Part shown: positions 26,099 through 36,528 of the stretch, one piece after another | How the letters are laid out: each line of letters begins with the position of its first letter | Position numbering within the stretch: the stretch's first letter is position 1 | Source: an uncultured Dokdonia sp. | GTDB lineage: Bacteria; Bacteroidota; Bacteroidia; Flavobacteriales; Flavobacteriaceae | Reading direction: 5' to 3' | Assembly (NCBI RefSeq): GCF_937910895.1 | Contig: NZ_CALEMI010000051.1 | Span: 18,926-82,925, forward strand | Length of the DNA stretch: 64,000 bases | Position numbers and translations under genes: made by a program | Notes under the pieces: generated by a model | The model's input: only the letters and a program-made list of their open reading frames with translations | The model's database searches: none | Told to the model about the DNA's origin: nothing

Positions 26099-26338
26099 TT
26101 ATTTTTCAGTATATACTTGTCCGCGGTGAGGTTTTAAAGCATCTCTTACTGGTTTCATTTCATCTTCTCTTACAACAAGATAGGCGATGCTATGGAGTTC
26201 GCTAAGATCTTCTACACCTGTGGTTTGGGTGGTTAACGCTTTCGCGAAAGCGTACTCTTTCAGATGTTTTTCGTGATGAACTGCGGTTTGTGCTGCGCCA
26301 GGTCCTCTAAAATCCCAAATCAGTTTTAACAGTCTCAT
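26099..26338 (-). CDS. Small conserved hypothetical coupled to purB
   Basis: 79 residues with no recognised domain: MRLLKLIWDFRGPGAAQTAV, then His/Glu-rich, ending HRGQVYTEK. The ATG overlaps the purB stop by 1 nt (TAATG), so translation is coupled. TTTCGCGAAA at 26240-26249 encodes AFAKA here. Confidence 0.75.
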   Translation of the reverse strand: MRLLKLIWDFRGPGAAQTAVHHEKHLKEYAFAKALTTQTTGVEDLSELHSIAYLVVREDEMKPVRDALKPHRGQVYTEK

Positions 26339-27681
26339 TAAATTCCTGTATAGTTATCTGGTGTAATTGCTTTTAATTCTCCTTTAATAGATTCACTGAC
26401 TTCTAAAGTTTCTATAAAAGAAGCGATAGATTCTTGTGTGATCCGCTCATTAACACGGGTTAATTGTTTTAAAGTTTCATACGGATTTGGATAGGCTTCC
26501 CGACGAAGAATTGTCTGAATAGCTTCGGCAACAACCGCCCAGTTATTTTCTAAATCTTGTGCTATTTTTTGCTCGTTAAGGAGTAATTTGTTTAACCCTT
26601 TGAGCGTCGATAGCAATCCTATCATGGTATGACCTATCGGAACACCAATGTTACGTAATACGGTACTATCGGTAAGGTCACGTTGTAATCTTGAGATAGG
26701 AAGTTTTGCAGAGAGGTGTTCAAAAATAGCATTGGCGATTCCTAAATTTCCTTCACTGTTTTCAAAATCAATGGGATTTACTTTGTGTGGCATCGCACTA
26801 GATCCGACTTCTCCTTCTTTAATTTTCTGCTTGAAGTAGTCCATCGAGATATAGGTCCAGAAATCACGATTTAAATCGATGATAATGGTATTGATGCGTT
26901 TTAATCCATCAAAAAGGGCTGCCATGTGATCGTAATGTTCGATCTGCGTGGTAGGGAAGGAGTGGTGTAACTTTAAGGTATCGTGTACAAAGTCGTGTCC
27001 AAACCGCTTCCAATCTACCATTGGGTAGGCTACTTTATGGGCATTGAAATTTCCTGTAGCACCACCAAATTTTGCGGCACTCGGGATATCATTTAATAGA
27101 TTGAGTTGCTCTTCGATACGTACGACAAAGACTTCAATTTCTTTTCCTAAACGGGTAGGAGAGGCAGGTTGCCCATGCGTACGTGCTAATAATGAAATGG
27201 ATGCCCACTCATCTACCAGTTGTTTTAAGTGGTCTACCACTTCTAGTAACTGTGGGATGTAGACTTGGTTTACAGCATCCTTCAAACTCATAGGGATGGC
27301 TGTATTGTTAATGTCTTGTGAGGTTAATCCGAAGTGGATAAACTCTTTGTAGTCTGCAAGGTCTAGATCATCAAATTTTTGTTTGATAAAATATTCGACG
27401 GCTTTTACATCATGATTGGTAATCTTCTCAATGTCCTTGATGGCTTGTGCATCTTGGGTAGTAAAGTCGAGGTATATTTCGCGCAAAGCGATATAAGAAT
27501 GCTTATCAATGCCTTCTAATTGTGGCAGTGGTAGTTCACAGAGTGCAATGAAGTATTCTATTTCTATTTTAACTCGGTATTTTATAAGGGCTTCTTCTGA
27601 GAAGAAAGGTACAAGCGATTCGGTTTTTGAGGCATAACGGCCATCAATAGGTGAAATAGCGTGTAATGGTGACAATGACAT
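26338..27681 (-). CDS. purB: Adenylosuccinate lyase
   Basis: 447 residues, typical length. It has LTSQDINNTAIPM (about 121-133), THGQPASPTRLGKE and the fumarase/aspartase superfamily signature GSSAMPHKVNPIDFEN. It catalyses two steps: SAICAR to AICAR, and adenylosuccinate to AMP, releasing fumarate. It forms a two-gene unit with the 79-residue gene. Confidence 0.96.
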   Translation of the reverse strand: MSLSPLHAISPIDGRYASKTESLVPFFSEEALIKYRVKIEIEYFIALCELPLPQLEGIDKHSYIALREIYLDFTTQDAQAIKDIEKITNHDVKAVEYFIKQKFDDLDLADYKEFIHFGLTSQDINNTAIPMSLKDAVNQVYIPQLLEVVDHLKQLVDEWASISLLARTHGQPASPTRLGKEIEVFVVRIEEQLNLLNDIPSAAKFGGATGNFNAHKVAYPMVDWKRFGHDFVHDTLKLHHSFPTTQIEHYDHMAALFDGLKRINTIIIDLNRDFWTYISMDYFKQKIKEGEVGSSAMPHKVNPIDFENSEGNLGIANAIFEHLSAKLPISRLQRDLTDSTVLRNIGVPIGHTMIGLLSTLKGLNKLLLNEQKIAQDLENNWAVVAEAIQTILRREAYPNPYETLKQLTRVNERITQESIASFIETLEVSESIKGELKAITPDNYTGI

Positions 27682-27752
27682 AAGATTGTGCTTTATGAAT
27701 AAGGGGGCAAAGATAAAAAAACCAACCTAGTTGTATGGCAATGATTGGGAAT

Positions 27753-27786
27753 AAAAAAAGGATGTAGCACCACGCACATCCTTTTT
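27753..27786 (-). terminator. Terminator-like hairpin between the kelch-type gene and purB
   Basis: AAAAAGGATGT / ACATCCTTTTT with a 10-nt loop. It lies downstream of the kelch-type gene and upstream of purB. A second, weaker CTGTAA/TTACAG hairpin is at about 27804-27824. Confidence 0.65.
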
Positions 27787-27955
27787 CTGCTTATACCGAG
27801 ATCCTGTAATACATTTTTTTACAGAATTTGGGTTTTATAAGTACAAGTATATCCAATGAGAATAGCTTACAGCTGGTGTTTTCTTTTTTAGATTTCCAGT
27901 AGCAGGAATCAACACAGCGAGTACTTTTATAAGAATTAAATTTTTATATTATCGA

Positions 27956-29389
27956 TTAATTTAAAGCACCTTCCATAATAGAGATTCCAAAAAGATTAGT
28001 TGTTCCAGGCGTTTGAATCGCAAAGTAGATTTTAGAATTTGAAACGGTCATTTCTCTCATAATCATATTGTTAGGTAATAGATTTGCGATGTCAATTTCT
28101 TGAAAACTAGTATCTAACGTATTGTATACTGTGAGGTAGTTGGTTGCTGCTTGCCCCGGTCCGTTGTATTTACGACCCGCGATATATAGAAGGTTTTCAT
28201 ATCTAGTCGTAAATGTTCTTATTAAACTTGCTGGTAATGCTATCACCTGAGTACTCATATCAGAAAGATCATAGGTAACAATTTCATCATAGGTAATAAT
28301 ATCTCCTTGATCACTAAATTTAAAACCTCCTACAACATATAGTTCATTATTAATAATTTCTGCACCTACACTTGCCTTTTCTTCTTGCATTGTTAAGACT
28401 TGTGAAAATGAAGTGTCTCCAACGTTTAATAGACTTACGGCATCAAGCCCAAATCCATTGTATCCGCCAATTTTATAAATCTCATTTTCAATGGCAACTG
28501 TTCTGAAGTCAAATTCTCCATTAAAATTAGAAAGTATCGTTGTCTGCGGATTACCTGAAAGATCAAGATTACTTTGACTCACTTCACTACTAGAAATTGT
28601 CATAATTTGATCACCTACAAAAGCGAGTTGTTGCGCGACATAATCACCTCCTGTGGTCACTTGACTGACACTACTTCCGTCTCCAAGTGCGTATTTAATA
28701 AGCTGTTGTTCATTTTGTTCCTTCCTATTAGTCATATACAAGCTTTGTGTCGCAAATGAATACTTCATATCTAAGACGGGCTGACTGGCTTCAAAACTGA
28801 ATACTTCTGTTAACGACGGTATGCTTGTAGGAGATACTTCGTAATCTGCTGTTGTCTTTTCTGAAAGTGTAAAAACCATTGATATTCCGTTTTCAAATTC
28901 TTGCAAGCCCGTGATGGTTTGATCATTTTCGTTATAAGAAAAACGATATCGACTGGCATCTACAAATTGATATTCTCCTGTATCTTCATAATTGAGTGTT
29001 GTCTCGATAGGAGCGACTCTCACATCACTTTTAAGTTCTTGTGAGGTTGGCGCGGCATAGTTAATACGATAGCCTCTGCGATGTCTTAGTTGAATACTCG
29101 TATCTGTATTTGTGGAAAAAATAAATTCATCATCTTCCATACTATACAATGCTAGGACATCAGTTACTAAAGATCCATTTGTAATTTGAGCATTGTCTAT
29201 TTTCCAAGTTTTTTCACTTCCATCAGTCATCGCATTAATCGTAGCGATGATGTCTAGATTTTCTTCTTCCTCTTCCATTTCTTCTTCAGAAACAGGAGGT
29301 GGAGTTGTATCGTCATCGGTTTGACAGCTGTAAAAGCTGGATGCTATTAGTAAAAGACTTGCGAAGTATATAATCGGTTTTTTCATCAT
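27956..29389 (-). CDS. Kelch-type beta-propeller lipoprotein
   Basis: 477 residues. The lipoprotein signal ends SSFYSC, followed by an acidic linker (EEEMEEEEEN). About 50-190 is a lipocalin-like or unknown domain (TDGSEKTWKIDNAQ). About 200-470 holds kelch-like blades (IYKIGGYNGFG, LYVVGGFKFSD, LLYIAGRKYNG). It is surface or periplasmic; the ligand is unknown. It is monocistronic. Confidence 0.7.
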   Translation of the reverse strand: MMKKPIIYFASLLLIASSFYSCQTDDDTTPPPVSEEEMEEEEENLDIIATINAMTDGSEKTWKIDNAQITNGSLVTDVLALYSMEDDEFIFSTNTDTSIQLRHRRGYRINYAAPTSQELKSDVRVAPIETTLNYEDTGEYQFVDASRYRFSYNENDQTITGLQEFENGISMVFTLSEKTTADYEVSPTSIPSLTEVFSFEASQPVLDMKYSFATQSLYMTNRKEQNEQQLIKYALGDGSSVSQVTTGGDYVAQQLAFVGDQIMTISSSEVSQSNLDLSGNPQTTILSNFNGEFDFRTVAIENEIYKIGGYNGFGLDAVSLLNVGDTSFSQVLTMQEEKASVGAEIINNELYVVGGFKFSDQGDIITYDEIVTYDLSDMSTQVIALPASLIRTFTTRYENLLYIAGRKYNGPGQAATNYLTVYNTLDTSFQEIDIANLLPNNMIMREMTVSNSKIYFAIQTPGTTNLFGISIMEGALN

Positions 29390-29489
29390 CTGTTTTTTTA
29401 ATTAGTGTATACTTACTAATCTGTGATGATAAAGAAAGGTTGCGTACTTAGTGCAAAATAGTTTTAAAAGAGATAGTGATTGGTGAGCG

Positions 29490-30830
29490 TTATATAAGCC
29501 CTTTTGCTTTGATCTCTAGGTACTTGTTAATAGTATTTACGGTAAGGTCTTCGGGTTTGGTGAGAATGGTCTGAATCCCATATTTCTTTAGCGTTTTGAC
29601 CATGACCTTCTTATCATAGTCTGCTTTTTGAGCCATGGTTTTATGATAGACTTCGGCAAGATCATCTGTTTGGGTATCTAATAAGGTATCTAACTCTGTG
29701 TTCTGAAAAAAGATAACCACCAATACATGCTTTCGCGAAAGCGCTTTTAAATAAATGAGTTGCCGTTCTAATGCCGAGATATGTTCGAAATTAGTGTATA
29801 AAAGTAATAAGCTCCGCTGTGTTACTTTGCGTTTTACTTGTGCATATAGCGTTCCAAAATCACCGTCTAAAAACTTCGTATTGATATTATAAAGTACCTC
29901 TAAAATGGTATTGAGATGCGTTTTTTTACTACTCGCAGGAACGTGATTTTTAATTTTCTCAGAAAAGGTAAGAAGCCCTACTTTGTCTTTTTTCTTTAAC
30001 GCAATATTAGAAAATGCCAACGTACTATTGATAGCATAATCCAGTAATGTCAAGCCTTTAAAAGGCATTTTCATCACGCGACTGGCATCGATAATGGTGT
30101 AAATAGGTTGTGATTTTTCGTCTTGAAACTGGTTGACCATCAAACTCGCTTGTTTTGCCGTCGCTTTCCAGTTAATGGTACGTACATCATCGCCTAACAC
30201 ATAGTCTTTAATTTGTTCAAACTCCATCGTATGTCCGATACGACGAATCTTTTTCATCCCGTACATCGTCAGTCTGTTATCCAACGCAAGAAATGAATAT
30301 TTCTTCATTTGAATAAATGACGGATAGACTTTGACCATTTGATCTTTCTCAAAGCGATACCTTCGTTTAACAAGACCAATACGGCTACTTACATAGAGAT
30401 TAAGATGTCCAAACACATATTCACCACGCTCTACAGGGCGTAACTTATAGGTGTATTCCTGCATTGATTTTGCAGGCAGTTGTAGTGTTTTTTTAAAATC
30501 TCTCTTTTGAAACTGCACAGGAATTTCGTCAATAATATCCACCGTTACTTTAAAAGGATATTTATTTTGAATGCTTACCGTGAGTTCATTAACATCACTA
30601 TTCGAAAATTTTTCAGGGAGTAATCGTTGAGCTTTGATATGTTCGCTTCCGCGAAAAAGTACCAAGCAATCCATAAAAAATAGAACAGCGAGTCCTAGGG
30701 CTAAGAGCCCTGCAATAGGAAATAGCGCATGGAACCAATACGAAAGTAGATAACAAACACCTATTCCAGTTAAGGCATAGAAAATCCTGTTGCCAATGAA
30801 TAAAGATTTTATAAAACGGATGAGTGCCAA
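29490..30830 (-). CDS. DUF58-domain protein
   Basis: 446 residues from a TTG start one base after the moxR stop (TAG-A-TTG). Two TMs lie at about 15-58. The DUF58 block has RTINWKATAKQASLMVNQF (about 218-236) followed by a VWA-like fold. It is the usual partner of MoxR ATPases in Bacteroidetes envelope or gliding-related clusters. One TTTCGCGAAA copy (29731-29740) is read here as LSRK. Confidence 0.9.
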   Translation of the reverse strand: MALIRFIKSLFIGNRIFYALTGIGVCYLLSYWFHALFPIAGLLALGLAVLFFMDCLVLFRGSEHIKAQRLLPEKFSNSDVNELTVSIQNKYPFKVTVDIIDEIPVQFQKRDFKKTLQLPAKSMQEYTYKLRPVERGEYVFGHLNLYVSSRIGLVKRRYRFEKDQMVKVYPSFIQMKKYSFLALDNRLTMYGMKKIRRIGHTMEFEQIKDYVLGDDVRTINWKATAKQASLMVNQFQDEKSQPIYTIIDASRVMKMPFKGLTLLDYAINSTLAFSNIALKKKDKVGLLTFSEKIKNHVPASSKKTHLNTILEVLYNINTKFLDGDFGTLYAQVKRKVTQRSLLLLYTNFEHISALERQLIYLKALSRKHVLVVIFFQNTELDTLLDTQTDDLAEVYHKTMAQKADYDKKVMVKTLKKYGIQTILTKPEDLTVNTINKYLEIKAKGLI

Positions 30831-30831
30831 T

Positions 30832-31923
30832 CTATCTTGGGATTTCTATGGATTGTACAATCATATCAATGACTTGTTCTGCAGTCATACCTTCCATTTC
30901 TCTTTCTGGAGATACAATCACACGGTGACGCATCACAGGTGTTACCGAACGTTTTACATCTTCTGGAATTACAAAGTCACGTCCAGCGATGGCTGCAAAT
31001 GCTTTGGATGCATTCATAATCGCAAGCGAAGCACGTGGCGAACCTCCTAAATATAAATGCGGATGCTTACGAGATTTGATGACAATCTCTGCAATGTAAT
31101 TCAGAATCTTTTCTTCGATCATCACCGTTTGCGTCTGCTCTCTAAACGTTGTTAGCTTTTGAGGATTCAATACCGCATTAATGGTATCTTTTGCAATCAC
31201 ACCTTTGCGATCATGATGGCTTTGTAGGATCGTAATTTCCTGATCTAAAGATGGATAGTCTACTTTGATTTTAAATAGAAAGCGGTCTAACTGTGCTTCG
31301 GGAAGGGCATAAGTACCTTCTTGTTCTATAGGGTTTTGTGTTGCCAGTACCATAAATGGTGGTGGCATAGGATAGCGTGTACCGTCAATAGTGATTTGGC
31401 GTTCTTCCATCACTTCAAAAAGGGCTGCTTGTGTTTTGGCAGGGGCACGGTTAATCTCATCGATCAATACGATATTAGAGAAAATAGGCCCTTTTTTAAA
31501 CTCAAATTCGCTGGTTTTCATATTAAGAATCGACGTTCCTAATACATCACTTGGCATTAAGTCTGGTGTAAATTGCAAACGACTGAATTCTGTATCGATT
31601 GTCTTCGCAAATAACTTTGCAGTGACTGTTTTTGCAATCCCAGGGACACCTTCTATCAACACGTGACCATCAGAAAGCAGTGCCACAATAAGAAGCTCTA
31701 TAAATTCTGATTGCCCTACAATAATTTTGGCAAGCTCCTCTCGGATATGATTTGCTGCATTGCGTAATTCTTCTAACGGAATCCTGTTTGTAAACGTAAG
31801 ATCTTCTTGCGTATTGGTAGTGTCCTCTATGATTTCTTCTGGAGTTGCCGAAGGAATATCTCGTGGTAATGGCGTATTTTCCTTTCCGTCTTCTGGTACT
31901 CCAGTTCCTGTTACGTCGTCCAT
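30832..31923 (-). CDS. MoxR-family AAA+ ATPase
   Basis: 363 residues. An acidic, Thr/Pro-rich N-tail (about 1-45) is followed by the AAA_3 domain with Walker A GVPGIAKTVTAK, Walker B IVLIDEINRAPAKTQ and VLATQNPIEQEGTY. The C-terminal AAA lid has ASLAIMNASKAFA. It acts as a chaperone for VWA/DUF58 partners encoded alongside. Confidence 0.93.
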   Translation of the reverse strand: MDDVTGTGVPEDGKENTPLPRDIPSATPEEIIEDTTNTQEDLTFTNRIPLEELRNAANHIREELAKIIVGQSEFIELLIVALLSDGHVLIEGVPGIAKTVTAKLFAKTIDTEFSRLQFTPDLMPSDVLGTSILNMKTSEFEFKKGPIFSNIVLIDEINRAPAKTQAALFEVMEERQITIDGTRYPMPPPFMVLATQNPIEQEGTYALPEAQLDRFLFKIKVDYPSLDQEITILQSHHDRKGVIAKDTINAVLNPQKLTTFREQTQTVMIEEKILNYIAEIVIKSRKHPHLYLGGSPRASLAIMNASKAFAAIAGRDFVIPEDVKRSVTPVMRHRVIVSPEREMEGMTAEQVIDMIVQSIEIPR

Positions 31924-31924
31924 A

Positions 31925-33142
31925 TTATGTTGTTTTAAAAGCTTCTATGAGCTTATTTAGTTTTAATAATTCTTCTTGTGTAATGGGATATTTTTGACTG
32001 ATGGAGGTAATATAATCCATGAGTCTTTTAGTCTCTTCTTGTGTATTATCAGATTTTGAGGCGAGGCGTTCTATAAAATCAAGACCTCTATCTGCGGTTT
32101 CCATCAGGTATTCTTCTCTGATGTACTCCATAAAGTGATTGATCTGGTGTAGAGCAATACTTTTATGGTCTTGCTTCTCAAAGTACATTCCCGCAATGGT
32201 CTTTGTAAAAGCCAATGTTTGATTCGGCAATGGTTTTATAATGGGGATGGCTCTTTGTTTGCGTTTCCCTTCAAAAAATACCCAAAGAATAACACCGATC
32301 ACCAACATATAATACGCCCATTTAAGATAGCGGTTTTTGAAAAGCATATATAATGGAGAGGTATTAATAGTCTTTCCATTTTTGTAATGGTTATCCCAAA
32401 AGATAGGAACATCATCTGGTATATATCGTAATGCAGCTTCTGTATAGGCATAGTTTTCTTGATCAAGCATAAAATAATTTGTAAACACATCTGGCATTAG
32501 ATGTAATACAATGGTACCTTCTCCAAAACTTTGCTTGATAAAATGAACTTTCGGTTCTTTAAGGGTTAATGAGTCATCATTTCTCATATAATCATAAGCT
32601 CCTAAGACAACCGTTTTGAGGGTATCTATTTCATGAAAGTAGATGGTTTGGATATTCAAATCAAATAGATACGGTTGTTCTTTTTTAAGTGTTGGATTCA
32701 CGAGTTCTAGGAGCGGTGGTTTTCTATCAATATTATCTAGTTGATAGAAGCTTTTGGTATCCAAAGACAAGGTGTCTAATAGCGTACTTCCAATCCCTCT
32801 TGCACCTATATAAAGTGTATTACCACGCGATACCCAGTCTAAAAGTTGTATTGACTCCGCTTCATCAAAATTGATATAATCATTCACAAAAAAGTAGGTG
32901 CCTTTCTGATGGTTACTATCTGCTAGAAACTCATAAGGTGGTTGTGAGATTTCTTTAAAACTATCTTCTGTTCGCGTTTCTTTTAACGTATTGTAGAGGA
33001 CAAAAGAGCCATAAGGGATTTTGTCCTTTTTTGCATAACTAGCAAACCAGTTGACAGGATCTTTCTGACTAGACTCTAAGTATACGAGTAACGCGAGTAC
33101 AATCAATAATACGCCAGCAAGTATTTTTAATTTATTGCTCAT
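31925..33142 (-). CDS. DUF4350-type membrane protein of the MoxR cluster
   Basis: 405 residues. TM near the N-terminus (about 7-24), a periplasmic domain about 30-270 with a GATase-like Rossmann pattern (SIQLLDWVSRGNTLYIGARG), a second TM about 275-295 and a cytoplasmic helical tail. It overlaps DUF4129 by 4 nt upstream and precedes moxR by 1 nt. Confidence 0.8.
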   Translation of the reverse strand: MSNKLKILAGVLLIVLALLVYLESSQKDPVNWFASYAKKDKIPYGSFVLYNTLKETRTEDSFKEISQPPYEFLADSNHQKGTYFFVNDYINFDEAESIQLLDWVSRGNTLYIGARGIGSTLLDTLSLDTKSFYQLDNIDRKPPLLELVNPTLKKEQPYLFDLNIQTIYFHEIDTLKTVVLGAYDYMRNDDSLTLKEPKVHFIKQSFGEGTIVLHLMPDVFTNYFMLDQENYAYTEAALRYIPDDVPIFWDNHYKNGKTINTSPLYMLFKNRYLKWAYYMLVIGVILWVFFEGKRKQRAIPIIKPLPNQTLAFTKTIAGMYFEKQDHKSIALHQINHFMEYIREEYLMETADRGLDFIERLASKSDNTQEETKRLMDYITSISQKYPITQEELLKLNKLIEAFKTT

Positions 33143-33915
33143 AATTGATTGGTTAGTGTTACAAAAGAAGACTGTGCTTTTTCAAAAGCCTCTTTATCTA
33201 CTTCAAAGTTTCCATACCATATATAGTCGTATAGATCTGTGACACGTCTAAATTGATTACGTACGTTAAGATCTTCTACTTCATATATATACTCATGATT
33301 GGTTTTTTGTACTTGCCAGTTGATGAGTTCTTTTCCGCTCATTTTTTGAAGCGCTAGCAAATAATAAAAACGAATGGCTAGGCGGTAATTTCCAGCAGCA
33401 ATCGCGCTGTCTATAAGTCCTTGTATATCATCGCGTTTAATAAGTTCTTCGTCATCAGAGAGAAAGGCTTGAGCATTTTGCCTATTTTCAAAGGCTAAGT
33501 GTCCAGTATCCATTTTTAGGAATACCCAGACGAGCAATCCTACAAGAGAAGCAACGATTAAGTAGGGTAGTAGTTGTATTAAAAAACTACCCGTACCAGA
33601 AACGCTTTCATCTCCTAGAAGCCAACGTATAAAGCTTGACCACAAATCACTTAACCATTGTTTAAAATGCGTCCACCAATTATCTTCTACTAACGCTTCG
33701 GTATAATCAAAATCTTCGTCGTTTTGATAGTTTTGGATTTGCTCTTTATCTAAAGTAATGGGATATAAAGGAGCTGTATCTTTTTGTAATTCATCTAAAC
33801 TATAAGCAGTACTATCTTGTACAATGTTGATACCGACAGACGATGTTCCTGCATAGGTTTTTTTCGCGTAAAGCGAAATTAAAAAAATAAAAATCCAAAT
33901 TATTCTATACTTCAT
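33139..33915 (-). CDS. DUF4129-type protein of the MoxR cluster
   Basis: 258 residues. Signal peptide about 1-22, a periplasmic stretch with HFKQWLSDLWSSFIRWLL, TM about 108-130, and a cytoplasmic DUF4129 domain (NYRLAIRFYYLLALQKM). It overlaps the upstream membrane gene by 11 nt. Confidence 0.8.
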   Translation of the reverse strand: MKYRIIWIFIFLISLYAKKTYAGTSSVGINIVQDSTAYSLDELQKDTAPLYPITLDKEQIQNYQNDEDFDYTEALVEDNWWTHFKQWLSDLWSSFIRWLLGDESVSGTGSFLIQLLPYLIVASLVGLLVWVFLKMDTGHLAFENRQNAQAFLSDDEELIKRDDIQGLIDSAIAAGNYRLAIRFYYLLALQKMSGKELINWQVQKTNHEYIYEVEDLNVRNQFRRVTDLYDYIWYGNFEVDKEAFEKAQSSFVTLTNQL

Positions 33916-34786
33916 CAGATCTTCCTATAGAATTTATGCGCTCTAAAGAGCCTGTTTGATTTTTACGTTCGTTAAGGTTAAAATAGACAAGAGCAGATCC
34001 CAGTGGTATGATAAGATATACAATGTATTGCATAGAAGATGATATAATCGTGAGAACAATAGTGACCGTATCAAACATATCACTAGGATCAGAAAAAGAC
34101 CCTTCTTGCATCACCGTAAACATTTTGATCCACGTATAAATAATCATAGGGATACTAAAAACCATACTAATCAAATACCATAAAAGCCCTATGAGTACAA
34201 TCGCAATAAAGCTGACCCACCACTCCTCTTTAATGATCTCAAATGCTCTAGATAAAGATTCCGACACACCTTTGTCTTCAAAAATAAGGATAGGAAAAAC
34301 CATAGCCATAGGCACTGTCAAGTATATTCCAGGAATAAAGCAAAATATAAAGCCAATAATGAGAATTAGATATTTAGTAATTCCCATGAGTACAGTCACT
34401 GTTGATTTATCGCGTATGTTTTGAAGAACTTCTTCTTCTTTGATTTCACCGTTATTTTTTATGTATGATTCGATAATACACATGATCCCTGTAAATAAAA
34501 AAGATAAATATAGAAACAGGCATAAATACATGAATAATGCTGTGATAACAATTTCAGGCGCATTAAATGAACCGAGGGGATCATTATAATTAAACAGGGT
34601 TGAAGAAAACGAAATACTAGTATAATACACTTGTACGGCAAGAAAAAGTACAAACGGAATCCCTGCTGTCTTTGCTAATATTTTAAAAATGAGTTTATAG
34701 TTACGTCTAAAAAACTTGAAGGTATCTGTAACGATGTCTCCTATTTCTTTCTTTTTTCTGAATTCTATATAATTAGATGGTATCAT
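33905..34786 (-). CDS. Multi-TM membrane protein of the MoxR cluster
   Basis: 293 residues with about six TM segments and a soluble N-terminus (RKKKEIGDIVTDTFKFFRRN). It resembles glycerophosphodiesterase-type membrane domains, including SLSRAFEIIKEEWW before the last TMs. The function is unknown. It is embedded between the SpoIIM-like and DUF4129 genes with overlap or a 1-nt gap. Confidence 0.75.
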   Translation of the reverse strand: MIPSNYIEFRKKKEIGDIVTDTFKFFRRNYKLIFKILAKTAGIPFVLFLAVQVYYTSISFSSTLFNYNDPLGSFNAPEIVITALFMYLCLFLYLSFLFTGIMCIIESYIKNNGEIKEEEVLQNIRDKSTVTVLMGITKYLILIIGFIFCFIPGIYLTVPMAMVFPILIFEDKGVSESLSRAFEIIKEEWWVSFIAIVLIGLLWYLISMVFSIPMIIYTWIKMFTVMQEGSFSDPSDMFDTVTIVLTIISSSMQYIVYLIIPLGSALVYFNLNERKNQTGSLERINSIGRSDEV

Positions 34787-34787
34787 C

Positions 34788-35780
34788 TTACAGGGTTGGA
34801 ATTTTTGGTGTGTTAGTTAATTCGAGTTGTTGTTTTTTATATTGTTGTCTGGGGTAGATCACATAATAAAAAACGATAAGTGCTAGTGAACTAGTAATAA
34901 TAACAATAGCTAATGCATCTGGCATTTCTGTATGTCTTGTGACAAAGCCTTCCAGAAATCCAGCAATGATAAAAAATGGGACAGTACTTACCACAATTTT
35001 AAGCCCATTTTTCACTCCTTTTTTAAAGGAAGCCAGTCGTGTGTAGGTGCCTGGAAACAAGATACTATTTCCTAAGACCATACCCGCACACCCTGCAATA
35101 ATAATCACAGAAATCTCAATAGTCCCGTGGATCCAAATGGTGCGTACAGATTCCCAGCCAATACCTTGCTCAAAAAAGAAATATTGAAAACTCCCTAGCA
35201 TAATGGCATTGCGCATAATAACCATTAAGGAGCCTATAGAAAATAAGATCCCTAAAATAAAGGCGTATAGTGCCACTCGGATGTTATTAATTGTAATTCC
35301 TAGAAACATATCAAGTTCGCCTTGTTCTTTATAGACCGCCATAGGATCTCCTTTTTCTATGTTACTCAATGTCATATTTACATAGCCATCACCTAATATA
35401 GAACGTACAAAAGTCCCATCATGCGCAGCACTGTAGGCACCAATAATGGTAAAAAGTAAGAAGGTTAAAAAAGCGATGAGTAATTGCTTTTGATAGCCAT
35501 ACATAAGAAGCGGAAACTCTTCGGTAAAGAATGTAATAAAGCGTTTACTAGATTCTCTTTTGGTCTTATAGATAATTTGATGTGATTGTGATGCTAGATA
35601 ATTAAGGTACTCTAAGGTCTTGCTTTTTGGGTAAAATGTTTGCGCATAACTGAGATGATCTGTTACTTCAATATAGAGATTTGAGAGCTCATCAGGGTGT
35701 ATTTGATTTTTGTTAATAATAACATTTTCAAACTTCAACCATTTAGCCTTATTTTGCTTAACAAAAGCCGCTTCGCGCAT
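34788..35780 (-). CDS. Stage II sporulation protein M-like (SpoIIM) membrane protein
   Basis: 330 residues. A cytoplasmic helical N-terminus (about 1-100) is followed by five or six TMs with HGTIEISVIIIAGCAGMVLG, the SpoIIM/DUF95 signature. It is the first gene of the minus-strand MoxR block, which it shares in many Bacteroidetes. It has no sporulation role here. It diverges from the RDD gene. Confidence 0.88.
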   Translation of the reverse strand: MREAAFVKQNKAKWLKFENVIINKNQIHPDELSNLYIEVTDHLSYAQTFYPKSKTLEYLNYLASQSHQIIYKTKRESSKRFITFFTEEFPLLMYGYQKQLLIAFLTFLLFTIIGAYSAAHDGTFVRSILGDGYVNMTLSNIEKGDPMAVYKEQGELDMFLGITINNIRVALYAFILGILFSIGSLMVIMRNAIMLGSFQYFFFEQGIGWESVRTIWIHGTIEISVIIIAGCAGMVLGNSILFPGTYTRLASFKKGVKNGLKIVVSTVPFFIIAGFLEGFVTRHTEMPDALAIVIITSSLALIVFYYVIYPRQQYKKQQLELTNTPKIPTL

Positions 35781-35814
35781 TTATAAAAAATTAGAAAGTA
35801 AAGAAAGAGAATAA

Positions 35815-36528
35815 ATGGATAATTTTCAAATAGAAACTGCTCAAAATGTAAGTATTTATCAAAATGTAGCGGGAATTGGAGATCGGATACTGGCATATAT
35901 CATAGATCTGCTTATTATATTTTCCTATTGGCTCCTATCTGTGTTCCTTTTAGGCGCTTTTGGGATAGACGATGATGCTGTTTGGATATTTATGTTAGTC
36001 CTTGGACTTCCTACATTTTTATACCATTTGTTTTTTGAAACGTTCTGGGATGGTAGAACGCCAGGGAAATCTGCTATGAAATTAAAAGTAGTCAAACTAG
36101 ATGGTTCAAAACCTGGCTTTGGAAGTTATTTTGTACGCTGGATTATGCGTATTGTAGATATAAGTATCACCAGTGGAGGTGTAGCTGTTGTAAGTATCTT
36201 AATGAGTGACAAAGGACAACGGTTAGGTGATATTGCTGCAGGAACAACACTAATCAGTGAGAAGAAAAGAGTCAACATATCTCAGAGTTTATTGGTAAAC
36301 GTGCCTGAAAATTATATCCCTACCTATCCTCAAGTAACCATTTTTAATGATCAAGATGTACAAACCATCAAAACATTGTATACAGATGCAAAGCGCAATG
36401 GCAATCATAATGTGATTATAAAATTGGCAGAACGATTAAAACAAAAAATGGGTGTTGAACCCAAAGAAACGAACATTGAGTTTGTAGATCGTGTGATTAC
36501 AGATTATAATTATTACACACAGCAATAA
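35815..36528 (+). CDS. RDD-family membrane protein
   Basis: 237 residues. The RDD domain (about 14-150) has GDRILAYIIDLLIIF, FWDGRTPGKSAMKLKVV and QRLGDIAAGTTLI, with three TMs. A cytoplasmic helical tail follows. It is divergent from the SpoIIM-like gene and functionally linked to the MoxR block. Its stop overlaps the next ATG by 1 nt. Confidence 0.9.
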   Translation: MDNFQIETAQNVSIYQNVAGIGDRILAYIIDLLIIFSYWLLSVFLLGAFGIDDDAVWIFMLVLGLPTFLYHLFFETFWDGRTPGKSAMKLKVVKLDGSKPGFGSYFVRWIMRIVDISITSGGVAVVSILMSDKGQRLGDIAAGTTLISEKKRVNISQSLLVNVPENYIPTYPQVTIFNDQDVQTIKTLYTDAKRNGNHNVIIKLAERLKQKMGVEPKETNIEFVDRVITDYNYYTQQ